Notes: generated from the letters alone by a model not told the origin. Positions 45,358-55,160 are shown, counted from the stretch's first letter. The stretch is DNA of 64,000 nt from Virgibacillus ihumii (GCF_902726655.1 NZ_CACVAN010000001.1:2604001-2668000); one strand, 5' to 3'. Program-made: numbers and translations.

Positions 45358-45738
45358 ATGAAAAACTTATCCATCGAAAAATGGATATGCTATGCGATTG
45401 GCTTTGTATTTATTTCAACTGGTACTCTCAAATTGGTTGATAGCAGTTTCAAATTGGTCTTCACCGATTTGGGGCTGCCATTTCCGCACACACTTCTGTT
45501 TCTGGTAGCTCTAACTGAAATTGTCTGCGGCGCGCTCATTATAGCAAGGCTTTATGTAAAACGTGCGACGGCACCACTTATTTTTATCATGCTGGCAGCA
45601 CTCTTTCTTACGAAGATCCCTGTTCTTACTGCAAACGAAGGTATTTTACAATTCCTTGTTCAGGCAAGGCTTGATATCGTAACGCTTATCCTATTGATTC
45701 TTATTTGGCAGCATGCACCCGGAAAAACACTTGAGTAA
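45358..45738 (+). CDS. DoxX-like four-helix membrane protein
   Basis: The 126-residue protein has four hydrophobic helices and a DoxX-like pattern (YAIGFVFISTGTLKLVD, VALTEIVCGALIIARLY, ILLILIWQHAPG). DoxX relatives are membrane partners of redox enzymes, but function here is unknown. The ATG at 45358 with GGAGGTG is preferred over an upstream in-frame ATG. Confidence 0.75.
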   Translation: MKNLSIEKWICYAIGFVFISTGTLKLVDSSFKLVFTDLGLPFPHTLLFLVALTEIVCGALIIARLYVKRATAPLIFIMLAALFLTKIPVLTANEGILQFLVQARLDIVTLILLILIWQHAPGKTLE

Positions 45739-45760
45739 ATAATTTGGAAATATCTTTGTA

Positions 45761-45808
45761 AAACAGCATCGGGAACAGGTTCTCCGGACTCCTTGTGCTG
45801 TTTTTGTT
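45761..45808 (+). terminator. Terminator of the DoxX-like gene
   Basis: AAACAGCA (45761-45768) pairs with TGCTGTTT (45796-45803), then a T-rich tract. An inner stem pairs GGAACAGGTTCTCC-like bases. Confidence 0.75.
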
Positions 45809-45823
45809 TTGTAAAATTGCTTT

Positions 45824-45937
45824 CTATCCACAAAGTTATCCACATATGCACAAATGTTCGCAGCTATTTTGTTGCAGAATTTTTGTTCTATACCATATAT
45901 AGTTTTTATAAACATTTTATTCACAGGTTGGGGATAA
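45824..45937. promoter_or_regulatory. Cluster of four DnaA-box-like sequences
   Basis: Within 114 bases lie CTATCCACA (45824), exact TTATCCACA (45836), TTATTCACA (45917) and TGGGGATAA (45929, reverse strand). No gene occupies the gap 45739-46190. Four near-consensus boxes in an intergenic region near the origin suggest a DnaA-binding cluster. Confidence 0.55.
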
Positions 45938-46042
45938 CTTTTAGGAATAGTGATCAAAACCCGCTATGCAGGCAAATCAGCGTGTCTAATCGTAACCGGT
46001 TCTCTTGTGAAAAGATGGCTGTCGGTTCTAATTGTGGATTTC

Positions 46043-46128
46043 CAGCACCTTGATTGTGAACTTCTAACACGTTTTTAAAAACTCCCAGCACTTTAATACC
46101 AACCTCTAACATTTGTGAAAAACAGCAC
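46043..46128 (+). repeat. Phased 21-22 bp repeats downstream of htrA
   Basis: Short CAGCAC/TAACAC/TAACAT cores occur at 46043, 46065, 46086 and 46107 (spacing 22, 21, 21) and an off-phase CAGCAC at 46123. One unit, TTGTGAACTTCTAACAC, is nearly identical to units upstream of walR. Confidence 0.65.
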
Positions 46129-46165
46129 TAAAGCAACGGACCGCGGGCCACATCTTCCCATAAAA

Positions 46166-46196
46166 AAATAAGCTACCCTTAATGGATAGCTTATTT
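46166..46196 (-). terminator. htrA terminator
   Basis: AAATAAGCTA pairs with TAGCTTATTT; the stem overlaps the htrA stop codon and is followed on the minus strand by a T-run. Confidence 0.8.
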
Positions 46197-47399
46197 CTGT
46201 ACACCAAGCTTGATTGTCGTTTCTTTTTTCTTGCCGTCGCGGTAAAACGTCACTTTCAGCGAGTCACCGACTTGTTTTTCCTCATACAGGATCTTCCGTA
46301 AATCAATCATGTTCATAACTTTTTGGCCATCGATTTTTGTAATAACATCCAACCGTTTTAAGCCGGCTTGATCTGCGGGTGATAACGAATCGACGGTCCA
46401 GACATAGACACCACCTTCAACATTGTTTGGGAGATTTAACGTTTGATCCCATTCAGTTTGCGGGATTTCATCAAGGGAATAAATTTCAACCCCCATATAT
46501 GGCCGGGTGATTTCACCTTTTGTCTCCAACTCTTCAACAATCGGCTTTGCCGTATCAATTGGAATCGCAAATCCAATCCCTTCGACTGACGTTTCATTAA
46601 TTTTCATTGAATTAATCCCAATCAGCTGACCTTTAATATTAATCAGTGCACCGCCACTGTTTCCGGGATTAATCGCAGCATCCGTCTGGATTACTTCCGC
46701 CTGCCAATCAGCACGACCGTCCTGGTTGAAATCCTGTGGAATTGTCCGTTGTTTACCGCTGATGACACCGGTTGTAACCGATCCGGAAAATTTCATTCCC
46801 AACGGATTCCCGATTGCTATAGCCGGTTCACCGACTTTCACGGTTGCCGAAGAACCCATATTGATGGTGTTCTCAACCTGTTTGGCATCCATCCGCAAAA
46901 CCGCCAGATCGGAAAAAAGATCACTCCCGAGAATTTGTGCCTGGACACGTGTATCATCTGACAAAACCACTTCAACAGTATCAGCGCCTTCGATAACGTG
47001 ATGATTGGTAATGACAAACGCATATCCATCTTCCTTCTTGTAAATTACACCGGAGCCTGTTCCAGCCTGATCATTTTCCTGCTGCTCCCAGAAGTCGCCT
47101 TGACGCTGAATATTAATGACACCAACAACTGCTTTGGAAACTTCATCCACCATTTCAGTAATCTGCGTTGATACATCCACGGAAACATAGTCAGTTGACC
47201 CTATGCCATTGCCGTCAGTTCCCGAATCGGCGGTTTGATTGCTGTTAACCCATGTTTCGGGAAGTATGCCTGATTGCAATATACCGGGCAATGCTGCCAG
47301 GACAATTATCATACCAATGATTATCCCGGAAAGAACTGGAACCAGCCATCGCCGTTCCTTTTTCGGCTTCGGTACATAATCTTCATCAAAGTACCCCAT
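46191..47399 (-). CDS. htrA: HtrA-like membrane-anchored serine protease
   Basis: The 402-residue protein has a cytosolic N-terminus, one transmembrane anchor (about 20-42), a trypsin-like S1C domain with His in ITNHHVIEGAD, Asp in SDLAVLRMD and Ser in NPGNSGGALIN, and a C-terminal PDZ domain (GGVYVWTVDSLSPADQAGL, ITKIDGQKVMN). It degrades or refolds misfolded proteins outside the membrane. It ends the wal gene cluster, corresponding to yycK, but has its own likely promoter 114 bases after walJ. Confidence 0.92.
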   Translation of the reverse strand: MGYFDEDYVPKPKKERRWLVPVLSGIIIGMIIVLAALPGILQSGILPETWVNSNQTADSGTDGNGIGSTDYVSVDVSTQITEMVDEVSKAVVGVINIQRQGDFWEQQENDQAGTGSGVIYKKEDGYAFVITNHHVIEGADTVEVVLSDDTRVQAQILGSDLFSDLAVLRMDAKQVENTINMGSSATVKVGEPAIAIGNPLGMKFSGSVTTGVISGKQRTIPQDFNQDGRADWQAEVIQTDAAINPGNSGGALINIKGQLIGINSMKINETSVEGIGFAIPIDTAKPIVEELETKGEITRPYMGVEIYSLDEIPQTEWDQTLNLPNNVEGGVYVWTVDSLSPADQAGLKRLDVITKIDGQKVMNMIDLRKILYEEKQVGDSLKVTFYRDGKKKETTIKLGVQK

Positions 47400-47424
47400 T
47401 GACCCATCTCCTTCAATTCAAAGG

Positions 47425-47465
47425 ATTATAGTACATGTTCAAAAAGTTTTAACGGACTTTTTGAA
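47425..47465 (-). promoter_or_regulatory. Candidate htrA promoter overlapped by a perfect palindrome
   Basis: On the minus strand a TATAAT (47425-47430) lies 25 bases upstream of htrA. TTCAAAAAGT (47438-47447) and ACTTTTTGAA (47456-47465) form a perfect dyad covering the -35 area. It could be an operator or a weak terminator of walJ. Confidence 0.4.
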
Positions 47466-47512
47466 TAACATCAAATACAGTTCTATACTATTGTCTGTTT
47501 CCGGGGTTATGA

Positions 47513-48298
47513 TTATACTACCTCATAAAGTGATGTTGCCGTTTTCGGGTCTGTATCCTGCAGATCAAGCTGTATCCCGCGTTCCTTCAGCACATTGGAA
47601 ACCGACATACGGGCCAAATCCTTCATATTATTATCCTGGCTTAAGTGCGCCAGATAAATGCGCTTCGTCCGATTGGAAATAATATCGCCAAGAGCCAGAC
47701 CGCAATCCTCATTGGAAACATGGCCGGAATCACCGAGAATACGTCTTTTTACATTCCACGGGTAACGTCCCATCCGCAGCATGCTGACATCGTGATTGGC
47801 TTCAAAAATATACGCATCCGCATCTTCCACCGTCTTTTTGATCCGTTCCGAAACATATCCAAGATCGGTAACGAGTGCTACTTTTTGCCGGTTATGACGA
47901 AAGGTAAAAAACATTGGTTCTGCAGCATCATGGGAAACGCCAAACGATTCCACATCTATATCACTGAATGTTTGCACTTCACCTGTTCCAAACATAAATT
48001 TCTGATCCAATGAAATGGAACCGATTGCGTTTTCCATTGCTTTCCATGTATTTTCATTGGCATAGATAGGCAGATTATATTTACGGGCAAAAATTCCCAG
48101 CCCTTTTATATGATCACTGTGCTCATGCGTTACCAGTATACAGGACAACTCTGCCGGATTCACCTGAATTTCCGCAAAAAGCCTGTCCAGCTGTTTCCCG
48201 CTCAAACCTGCATCAACAAGTATTTTTTCCCGGTCTGATTCAATATAAAATGCATTCCCCGTACTTCCCGATGCGAGTACACTAAATCGTAATGTCAT
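47513..48298 (-). CDS. walJ: WalJ (YycJ) metallo-beta-lactamase-fold hydrolase
   Basis: The 261-residue protein has the MBL-fold metal motif [12 protein letters not shown], an N-terminal [11 protein letters not shown], and [11 protein letters not shown] and HLSQDNN supplying further ligands. YycJ-type proteins are putative 5'-exonucleases coordinated with the WalRK operon. Its ATG overlaps the walI stop. Confidence 0.92.
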   Translation of the reverse strand: MTLRFSVLASGSTGNAFYIESDREKILVDAGLSGKQLDRLFAEIQVNPAELSCILVTHEHSDHIKGLGIFARKYNLPIYANENTWKAMENAIGSISLDQKFMFGTGEVQTFSDIDVESFGVSHDAAEPMFFTFRHNRQKVALVTDLGYVSERIKKTVEDADAYIFEANHDVSMLRMGRYPWNVKRRILGDSGHVSNEDCGLALGDIISNRTKRIYLAHLSQDNNMKDLARMSVSNVLKERGIQLDLQDTDPKTATSLYEVV

Positions 48299-49224
48299 TC
48301 TGTCTCACTCCGATTAACTTCTGTTAGCTTCTGATTAATATGATTCAAGACAAATTCTTTTAATTCGGTCTCTTCTCCAGTTGTTCGCACTTTATTAAAG
48401 ATGGATCTTGCTGCATTTTCCAGAAATTGCTGCTCATCACTGGAAAACACACGATTTTCAATAGCCGTGACATAAAAATTTTCTTCTTCATTCACTGTAA
48501 TTGCCCATGTCGGAGCAAATACCTTTACCCCGCTGTCAAGCGGGTACCGTGTATAAAATCCGATACTTACATCTGTAACCACATCGCCGGAGACGAGCAT
48601 ATTATTGGTAAACAGTACATTAATTGCCTGTTTCGGCTTAATCAATGAATTGGTATCCCCCGGTGACTGCGGTTCACCCAGCATTGTCTGTGTAAAGAAA
48701 ATCATTTCATTTTCATCATTCAGGAAAACGAGGACAATTCCGCTTTGATTAAAATAAATCGGCCGATCATTCTTTTGCTGGAAAAAGACAAGCACATTCA
48801 GTTCTTTATTCCAATCCCAGAATGTGTAGCTTTCCGGAGACAAAATAAATGATTTCACTTGCTCTGCGATGACATCATCCGAACCATTTTCCTGCAAGGA
48901 AACAGGCTCCTCAAATCTGCCAATCATCAAGTTGTCTTTTATTCGTACTGCTTCCAGATTTGTCTTGTCATCCAATACTTTTTCGTCTTCTTTAGTAAAG
49001 TTCTTCTGTTTTACCGATATGAATGACTCCTCCAGCTGCTGCTGAGGCAAATCAGCTTCAATTTTAATATTTTCGTCTTCAAGGTCTTCAACAGTTGAAG
49101 TCAATGATTCAGCTATTCCCAAATCTTCCGCATCCTGTTGTTTCTGAAAAAACATCACCAGTAAATAGATATCCAGAACGAGAAAGCAAAGGATAAATAA
49201 CACTTTAATCTGTTTCCATTGCAT
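48295..49224 (-). CDS. walI: WalI (YycI), WalK regulatory membrane protein
   Basis: A 309-residue bitopic protein with one N-terminal helix ([20 protein letters not shown]) and an extracytoplasmic YycI domain. With WalH it holds WalK in check at the septum. The real start is the ATG at 49224 (MQWKQIK), inside the walH 3' end; the longer open frame upstream is only antisense-compatible overlap with walH. Order and overlap match the conserved operon. Confidence 0.92.
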   Translation of the reverse strand: MQWKQIKVLFILCFLVLDIYLLVMFFQKQQDAEDLGIAESLTSTVEDLEDENIKIEADLPQQQLEESFISVKQKNFTKEDEKVLDDKTNLEAVRIKDNLMIGRFEEPVSLQENGSDDVIAEQVKSFILSPESYTFWDWNKELNVLVFFQQKNDRPIYFNQSGIVLVFLNDENEMIFFTQTMLGEPQSPGDTNSLIKPKQAINVLFTNNMLVSGDVVTDVSIGFYTRYPLDSGVKVFAPTWAITVNEEENFYVTAIENRVFSSDEQQFLENAARSIFNKVRTTGEETELKEFVLNHINQKLTEVNRSETE

Positions 49225-50542
49225 CCTCAGCCCCACCTTCCCGAAATTGCATCTCATCGTTAAATTCAACTTGCTGCCATTTTCCACTATATTCCATAAA
49301 CCAGCCAGGCTGCAATTGAACAACATTGTTCGTGTCAATTCCCTGATAAGATAAGTAATAACCGACCCGTAAATCGCTGATATTTTCCAATTCATAGGTT
49401 GAGCTGTTCTCTAAATAACTTAGAACCCCGGAGGCCGGTTTCAATGTTACCGTATTTTCATTTATCAAGTTGTTTAATTGAAACAACGGGCGATTATACA
49501 TGTTCAATTCCACACTTATTTCCGTCGGCAGCCATTTCTGCTCAATCACGGAAAGACCAAGCGTGCTGTATATAGGGAAACCGTTGTAGTACATCTGATA
49601 CGTAATGATATTGTCTGGTGATTGAATGTGCATCAGATTATATTCGCCGGTCCAGCCTTTAGCAGCATTGATTTTTTGCACACTCTGCGTAATCAGTTCC
49701 ACATCTGTAAGTGGTCTGCTTGTTGACTGATACGGATTATCAAATTGCATGCGTTGTATATTCTTATCCACCCGCATTCCGCGAATACCATCTGAAAAAT
49801 ATAACCGGCTCTCATTTATCTCATTCCGGCTGACAACGTCGGGTGTGGGAAACAGCGCATCAACCAATAACGACGGATTAATTGTATTAATTGTCAGCAC
49901 TTTCCGGTTCATTTTAATTTGATGTTTCGGAACATAGTACGGTCTGCTTCCGGATTCAACCAGCATGTATTCCCTCAAACCTTCAAATGTCGTAAGATAG
50001 CTCCAAAGCATGTCATATTTTCTGGAATTGTTTACAACAGCGCTGGCCCGCTGCTCCCCGTTTTCTGCAACGAAAATAACATTCAAAACAGAGTCATCGG
50101 TATTAAACGTAATAAAAATCTTTTTAAAGCTCCATTCCGGTACTGACTTGTCTTCGTTAAATGTAAACAGCGTTTTCGCCATTTGCATTGGCATTGATTC
50201 CGGGAAAATAATCTCAAGCTGTTTTTCCTGTGATGGTTCCCCGTTTTGCCCGGAAAACTGAAAATTATACATTTCCCATGATTGCATATCATGATATAAC
50301 GATTGCATATCTTTCGGATCGGAGAATCCGTAATAGGTATTGCCATTATGAAAAACAATCGATTTCGGTTCGATAATTTCCTCTTTGGTAACTTCTTTTC
50401 CACCCAGATCAACCTGATCCACATATTCACTGCTGTTGGAAAGCTCCAGATTAGGCTGAAAGTTCCATAGACTGAATGTAAGCAATAAACTTAATAACAC
50501 CAAGACCCATAAAATAATTGACTTTACCGTTTCAGCATTCAT
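49205..50542 (-). CDS. walH: WalH (YycH), WalK regulatory membrane protein
   Basis: The 445-residue protein has one N-terminal transmembrane helix (SIILWVLVLLSLLLTFSLW) and a large extracytoplasmic domain typical of YycH. It acts with WalI on WalK. It overlaps walK by four bases and walI by 20. Confidence 0.92.
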   Translation of the reverse strand: MNAETVKSIILWVLVLLSLLLTFSLWNFQPNLELSNSSEYVDQVDLGGKEVTKEEIIEPKSIVFHNGNTYYGFSDPKDMQSLYHDMQSWEMYNFQFSGQNGEPSQEKQLEIIFPESMPMQMAKTLFTFNEDKSVPEWSFKKIFITFNTDDSVLNVIFVAENGEQRASAVVNNSRKYDMLWSYLTTFEGLREYMLVESGSRPYYVPKHQIKMNRKVLTINTINPSLLVDALFPTPDVVSRNEINESRLYFSDGIRGMRVDKNIQRMQFDNPYQSTSRPLTDVELITQSVQKINAAKGWTGEYNLMHIQSPDNIITYQMYYNGFPIYSTLGLSVIEQKWLPTEISVELNMYNRPLFQLNNLINENTVTLKPASGVLSYLENSSTYELENISDLRVGYYLSYQGIDTNNVVQLQPGWFMEYSGKWQQVEFNDEMQFREGGAEDAMETD

Positions 50543-52371
50543 TTTTTACCCCTCCGCTTCTTATTCATCAGCGGAAGTGTAAAGAGAATCGTTGTCCCTT
50601 TACCTTCTTTGCTTTTCGCCCAAATCCTGCCGTGATGTGCTTCCACAAGTTCCTTTGAAATGGCCAGACCAAGTCCGGTGCCTCCAAGCTTTCTGGTTCT
50701 TGCTTTATCAGCCCGGTAAAACCGTTCAAAAATTTTATCAACTTTATCATAGGAAATTCCCATGCCCTCATCTTCAATACTGATCAGCAATTGGCTTTTC
50801 TGTTTGGTAGCCCCGAACCGGATTGTGCCACCCTCAGGTGAATATTTAATGGCATTTGTAATGATATTGTCCATTACCTGAATCATTTTGTCTTTATCCA
50901 TCCAGACATAATACTTGCCATTAGGCAGATCACGCACCAGATGTATTCCTTCTTCCACATTCATTTCAAAGCGGTCGATAACATGGTGATAAAGTTCAAT
51001 AAATTCCACTTTTTCCCTCTGCAGCGGGAGTTCTTTGCTGTCCATTTTTGACAGTTGCAACAGATCATTTACCATGCGGATCATGCGGTCTGTTTCATTT
51101 TGTGCCACACCGAGAAAGCGCGGCGCGATTTCCTTATCCTCCCATGCGCCCTCCGACAATGCTTCAATATAGCTCCGCATTGTTGTAAGCGGGGTCCGCA
51201 ACTCATGTGAAACATTGGAGACAAACTCACGGCGTTCCTGTTCCACTTTTTCCTGTTCTGTAACATCGCTGATAACCGTAATAAATCCTGTAATATCATC
51301 TTCTTCATCAGAAATCGTGGAGAAGTTGGCACGAATTAGGAAAATACTGTCCTCTTCACTGAAATCGATAATAATCGAACCGGTATCAGGCAAGTCCGAA
51401 ATATCAATCGTCTTTTCATCAAGCTGCAGCAGGTCCATCAAATAGGCGCCCTGCGCTTCTTCAGGGTCGACACTGAGCAATTTTGCTGCAGCATCATTCA
51501 TTAAAGAAACTGCGCCGGACTTATCCGTCGCAATAACCCCATCCGACATATTGGATAACACAGAACTGAGTTTTCGCCGTTCTTCTTCAGTTAATGCCCT
51601 TGAATGTTTCAATCGTACATTTAAATCATTAAACGTCTCAGCAAGCTGTCCAATTTCATCCGTACCGTAGACATTTACTTTTTGCGAAAAATCGCCTCGT
51701 GCCATCGTTTGGGCTTGTCTGCGCATTTCCATAATCGGTTTTGTAATCGTTCTGGCAACCAGAATCCCCATAAAAGCAGAAACGGTAATCGCCAAAATAG
51801 ACCCCTGCACAAAAATGCGATTTATTTGCTGCAGCTGATCATAGACATTTTTCAGCGATGCTTCAAGGAAAATAGTTCCAACCTGGGTCTGCTCATCATC
51901 ATAAATGGGAATAGCTTTTCGATATACACGGTTTCCTGTGTCCACATTATATTGTCTGGTATCCTGAGCAATTCCAAAGCGCACAACCTGATTAATCAAT
52001 TCGTTTGTTGTTTTTTTTCCAACAATGTTCAAATTAGAATAATCACTTGTAGCCATGACCCTGCTCTGTTTATCAATTACCTGCAGCTTTGTAATGGGAG
52101 CGCCTTTGTTGCTGCTTACTATGTTCTGTACTTCCTCCTGCAGCGTCATTCCATTCGAACCATCTGTCCGCTCTTTATTAAAAGCCTCTTCCAGATTCAA
52201 TTCCAGCAAATCCACCCGCTGATTAATCTGTTGTTTAAAGTTATCAAACAGCTCGCTTTCCAGTTCACTTCCGAAATACGAGCCGATTACCTGAATGGCC
52301 ACAAGCAGCAGCAGGATGAATATAATAATGAATTTCAGTTGAATGGATCGGAAAAAGCCAACTTTTTGCAT
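50539..52371 (-). CDS. walK: Cell-wall sensor histidine kinase WalK
   Basis: The 610-residue kinase has transmembrane helices at about 12-32 and 186-206, an extracellular Cache-like domain between them, HAMP (about 206-258), PAS (about 265-375), HisKA with His389 in FVSNVSHELRTPL, and HATPase with N-box DNIITNAIKYSPEGG, DEGMGISYDK and GGTGLGLAIS. It phosphorylates WalR in response to cell-wall state and is essential in relatives. Six bases follow walR. Confidence 0.96.
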   Translation of the reverse strand: MQKVGFFRSIQLKFIIIFILLLLVAIQVIGSYFGSELESELFDNFKQQINQRVDLLELNLEEAFNKERTDGSNGMTLQEEVQNIVSSNKGAPITKLQVIDKQSRVMATSDYSNLNIVGKKTTNELINQVVRFGIAQDTRQYNVDTGNRVYRKAIPIYDDEQTQVGTIFLEASLKNVYDQLQQINRIFVQGSILAITVSAFMGILVARTITKPIMEMRRQAQTMARGDFSQKVNVYGTDEIGQLAETFNDLNVRLKHSRALTEEERRKLSSVLSNMSDGVIATDKSGAVSLMNDAAAKLLSVDPEEAQGAYLMDLLQLDEKTIDISDLPDTGSIIIDFSEEDSIFLIRANFSTISDEEDDITGFITVISDVTEQEKVEQERREFVSNVSHELRTPLTTMRSYIEALSEGAWEDKEIAPRFLGVAQNETDRMIRMVNDLLQLSKMDSKELPLQREKVEFIELYHHVIDRFEMNVEEGIHLVRDLPNGKYYVWMDKDKMIQVMDNIITNAIKYSPEGGTIRFGATKQKSQLLISIEDEGMGISYDKVDKIFERFYRADKARTRKLGGTGLGLAISKELVEAHHGRIWAKSKEGKGTTILFTLPLMNKKRRGKK

Positions 52372-52377
52372 TAAAAA

Positions 52378-53082
52378 CTACTCCTGTTCAGGATTGCGTA
52401 AATAATAGCCGACGCCCCTTCTTGTGACAATCCACATTGGGTTACTCGGGTTCTCCTCAATTTTTTCACGAAGTCTGCGAATCGTAACGTCTACGGTTCG
52501 AACATCACCAAAATAGTCATAACCCCATACGGTCTCAAGCAAATGTTCGCGAGTCATAACCTGGCCAATGTGACGGGCTAGATAATGCAGCAATTCGAAT
52601 TCACGATGGGTCAATTCCAGCTGTTCACCGTCACGCGTAACTGCATATGCATCCGGATGAATAACCAGACGGCCAATTTCAATATTCTTAGTCGTTTTTA
52701 CGCCATCTTCCGGAATTTGCTGCTGCCGGCGCAAATTAGCTTTAACCCTGGCAATAATTTCTCGATTGCTGAATGGTTTGGTTACATAGTCGTCTGCCCC
52801 AAGCTCAAGGCCGAGCACTTTATCAATTTCAGCATCTTTGGCCGTCAGCATGATAATCGGCATGGATTGTGTCTTGCGGATTTCCCGGCAAACCTCATTG
52901 CCATCCTTACCGGGCAGCATGATATCCAAGAGCACAAGATCGGGATCTTCTGAACCGGCGAGTTCGATTGCTTCATCCCCATCATTGGCAATCACGACCT
53001 GATAGCCTTCCTTTTCCAGATTAAATTTCAAAATATCAGCGATTGGCTGTTCATCGTCCACTACTAGTATTTTCTGTGTCAT
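52378..53082 (-). CDS. walR: Cell-wall response regulator WalR
   Basis: The 234-residue OmpR-family regulator has a receiver domain with Asp53 ([12 protein letters not shown]) and a C-terminal winged helix ([32 protein letters not shown]). It activates cell-wall hydrolase genes and represses inhibitors by binding TGTWAH-N5-TGTWAH. First gene of the wal operon; AAAGGATGTGA precedes the ATG. Confidence 0.97.
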   Translation of the reverse strand: MTQKILVVDDEQPIADILKFNLEKEGYQVVIANDGDEAIELAGSEDPDLVLLDIMLPGKDGNEVCREIRKTQSMPIIMLTAKDAEIDKVLGLELGADDYVTKPFSNREIIARVKANLRRQQQIPEDGVKTTKNIEIGRLVIHPDAYAVTRDGEQLELTHREFELLHYLARHIGQVMTREHLLETVWGYDYFGDVRTVDVTIRRLREKIEENPSNPMWIVTRRGVGYYLRNPEQE

Positions 53083-53118
53083 CGAAAGTCACATCCTTTT
53101 TAAACGTTCCTTTGCTCT

Positions 53119-53147
53119 ATTCTATCGTACTTTGGCGTAAATGTCTT
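53119..53147 (-). promoter_or_regulatory. Probable sigma-A promoter of the wal operon
   Basis: On the minus strand AAGACA (53142-53147), a 17-base spacer and TAGAAT (53119-53124) lie about 37 bases before the walR ATG. Confidence 0.6.
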
Positions 53148-53238
53148 TTTTTACAGTTAATTCAATGCATCAAATAACCTGGCAGCTGTTTTAAAGCGTT
53201 GAGCCAGGGGAGAGAAGGTATTATTTATTGTGAACTTC

Positions 53239-53330
53239 TTACACTTGCACGGTTATTTTCTAACACCTATTTTGTGAACTTCTAACACTTGTTATGAAAC
53301 TTCTAACACTTTCCATATAAATTCTTACAC
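53239..53330. repeat. Five helically phased repeats upstream of walR
   Basis: Cores TTACAC or TAACAC start at 53239, 53261, 53283, 53304 and 53325, spaced 22, 22, 21 and 21 bases. Most sit in a longer unit GTGAACTTCTAACACTT. They lie 92 bases upstream of the walR -35, between it and the terminator of the M23 gene. The rest of the 394-base gap shows nothing else. Confidence 0.75.
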
Positions 53331-53400
53331 TTTGCAATTAATCCAGTGTTTATAGCCGCAGTATATCAATTCGATAATTGCTCTTTTAAACACGCCATAT

Positions 53401-53436
53401 AAAAAGACTGACTCTATTTTATTAAGTCAGCCTTTT
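53401..53436 (-). terminator. Terminator of the M23 peptidase gene
   Basis: AAAGACTGACT pairs with AGTCAGCCTTT (one mismatch) around an 11-base loop, with a T-run on the minus strand. Confidence 0.8.
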
Positions 53437-53476
53437 GTATTCGGATTTGATCATGTTGATCCGCTTCGACTTTATA

Positions 53477-54952
53477 TTACAAATAATCTTGCGGATTTAC
53501 CACTGATCCGTTTTTGTATACTTCAAAATGAAGGTGAATACCGGTTGAATCTCCGGTAGAGCCCATAACCCCGATGGCACTCCCTTTTTTAACTGTTTCG
53601 CCTGGACTAACACTGATGGATGAAAGATGAGCATATACTGTTTTCATCCCGTTATTGTGATTAATCACAATTTTGTTGCCATAGCCGCCATCATTCCAGC
53701 CAGCCGATACAACTGTTCCATTGTCAGCCGCCAGAATAGTGCTGCCGCTTGATCCTGCAATGTCCATGCCTTTATGCATTGACCCCCAACGCATCCCCAT
53801 ATTGCTGGAAACATGGCCGCCTACTGTTGGCCAGTGCAATTCGCCTGTACCGCGTGATGGTACTACTTTCGTTCCCTTAACAATGATTTCTTTTACAGGC
53901 TCTTCCGTTGTCTTTTTATTTAGGCTTTCCTTTTCCGTAACCTCGCCATTCTTTTCGGTTATAGAATAGTGGACAACCTTCTGACCTTCATGGCCTTCCT
54001 GTTTTACTTTTTCGTCACCTTTATACAGATCATCTGATTTGATGACTTTCGTTTCATAATCAATGGTCTTCTCCACTTTCTTTTCTTCATTGACCACCAC
54101 AGTTGCAAATGGTTCATATTCCTTTACCTGCAGTTTCCGGCCAACGTTAAGAACCCCATCTTTCTTTAAGTCGCCGTTCAGCTCCATCAGTTCATCGACC
54201 GACATATCGTATTGGTCTGCAATACCGCTCAGTGCTTCACCTTCCTGCACTTTATGTTCCTGCTCGTCCAATGTTCCTTTTTTCAGTTTTTTGATGCCTT
54301 CTTCCACTGTCAGGACATTCGAAGGTGACACCTTTACATCGTTAAATGACACGTCCTTTGAGAATGATACGTCTGTAATCACTGATTCACCAACAGACAG
54401 GGAAAGATCGTCCATATTTTCATAATGATGAGGTGTTGGCCCGCTGCTATTTTCATCGTCCGCTTGTTTAGCCAGCTTTTTCAACACTTTCTTGTCAACA
54501 TATTCTCCCTTGTATTGGGTGAGAACGTTATCAGCAGTTTCCCGATCCTTGAAAAATCCAACTGTATCATCCCCGATTTTTATTTCAACCGCTTCTGCTT
54601 TAATGGAAAGATTATCTTTAACAAATTCAGCCACTTTATCATTTTTATAGGATGGATCAAAAACACGTTCCGGCACAAAAGAGACTTTCTTCCCTGTTGT
54701 CAGTGAAAGTTTTTTGTACGTTTCCTTCTTCTTTTTAATTTTGGAATCAACCACATCTTTTACAATATGCTTTTGATCCACTTTACCAATATGTTTACCA
54801 TCCACATATACGTGGTAGATTGTTTCCAGTGTTCCATTTTTATCATCTGCAAATGCTGTTGTAAAAGGCAATAACATGCCGATACATACGACAATCGCAA
54901 CCTTTATAAAAAGGTTTGCATTCCCGCTTACAGCTTCATCTCTATGTAACAA
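53477..54952 (-). CDS. Peptidoglycan hydrolase with LysM, G5 and M23 domains
   Basis: The 491-residue protein has a membrane-spanning signal segment (about 15-36), a Lys-rich N-terminal region with YkuD-neighbour-like repeats, LysM (about 230-280; VQEGEALSGIADQYDMSVDE), G5 (about 285-365) and a C-terminal M23 endopeptidase with His/Asp in HKGMDIAG and HLHFEVYKNG. It binds and cleaves peptidoglycan cross-links. Start is TTG with AGGGGG 11 bases upstream. Gene lies between purA and walR, and a perfect WalR-type box lies about 210 bases upstream, suggesting WalRK control. Confidence 0.9.
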   Translation of the reverse strand: MLHRDEAVSGNANLFIKVAIVVCIGMLLPFTTAFADDKNGTLETIYHVYVDGKHIGKVDQKHIVKDVVDSKIKKKKETYKKLSLTTGKKVSFVPERVFDPSYKNDKVAEFVKDNLSIKAEAVEIKIGDDTVGFFKDRETADNVLTQYKGEYVDKKVLKKLAKQADDENSSGPTPHHYENMDDLSLSVGESVITDVSFSKDVSFNDVKVSPSNVLTVEEGIKKLKKGTLDEQEHKVQEGEALSGIADQYDMSVDELMELNGDLKKDGVLNVGRKLQVKEYEPFATVVVNEEKKVEKTIDYETKVIKSDDLYKGDEKVKQEGHEGQKVVHYSITEKNGEVTEKESLNKKTTEEPVKEIIVKGTKVVPSRGTGELHWPTVGGHVSSNMGMRWGSMHKGMDIAGSSGSTILAADNGTVVSAGWNDGGYGNKIVINHNNGMKTVYAHLSSISVSPGETVKKGSAIGVMGSTGDSTGIHLHFEVYKNGSVVNPQDYL

Positions 54953-55160
54953 GCTCGTATTTCCCCCTAGCTGTGTATATCTAGTTCAAAAGACTTTCTT
55001 TTTCTGTCCTTAAATCTACCACAGATAGAAATTGCAAAAAAGGGAACCAATTGAAATGTAAAGCAAATGTATAATTGCTAACATTTTTATCCAAATTCCG
55101 ACTTATTTCGGGACTTTTTATCCAGTCAAGGGTAATTAATTCCTTGATAGATAGTACAAT

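Noticed and set aside
49225..49395. N-terminal extension of WalI
   Set aside because: The extra 57 codons overlap walH in another frame; the membrane helix follows directly after the ATG at 49224, as in other YycI proteins.
51682..52374. 230-codon plus-strand open frame
   Set aside because: It is the complement of walK; no independent signals.
53221..53340. A CRISPR array
   Set aside because: The units are 21-22 bases with short degenerate cores and no spacer/repeat structure, and no cas genes are nearby.
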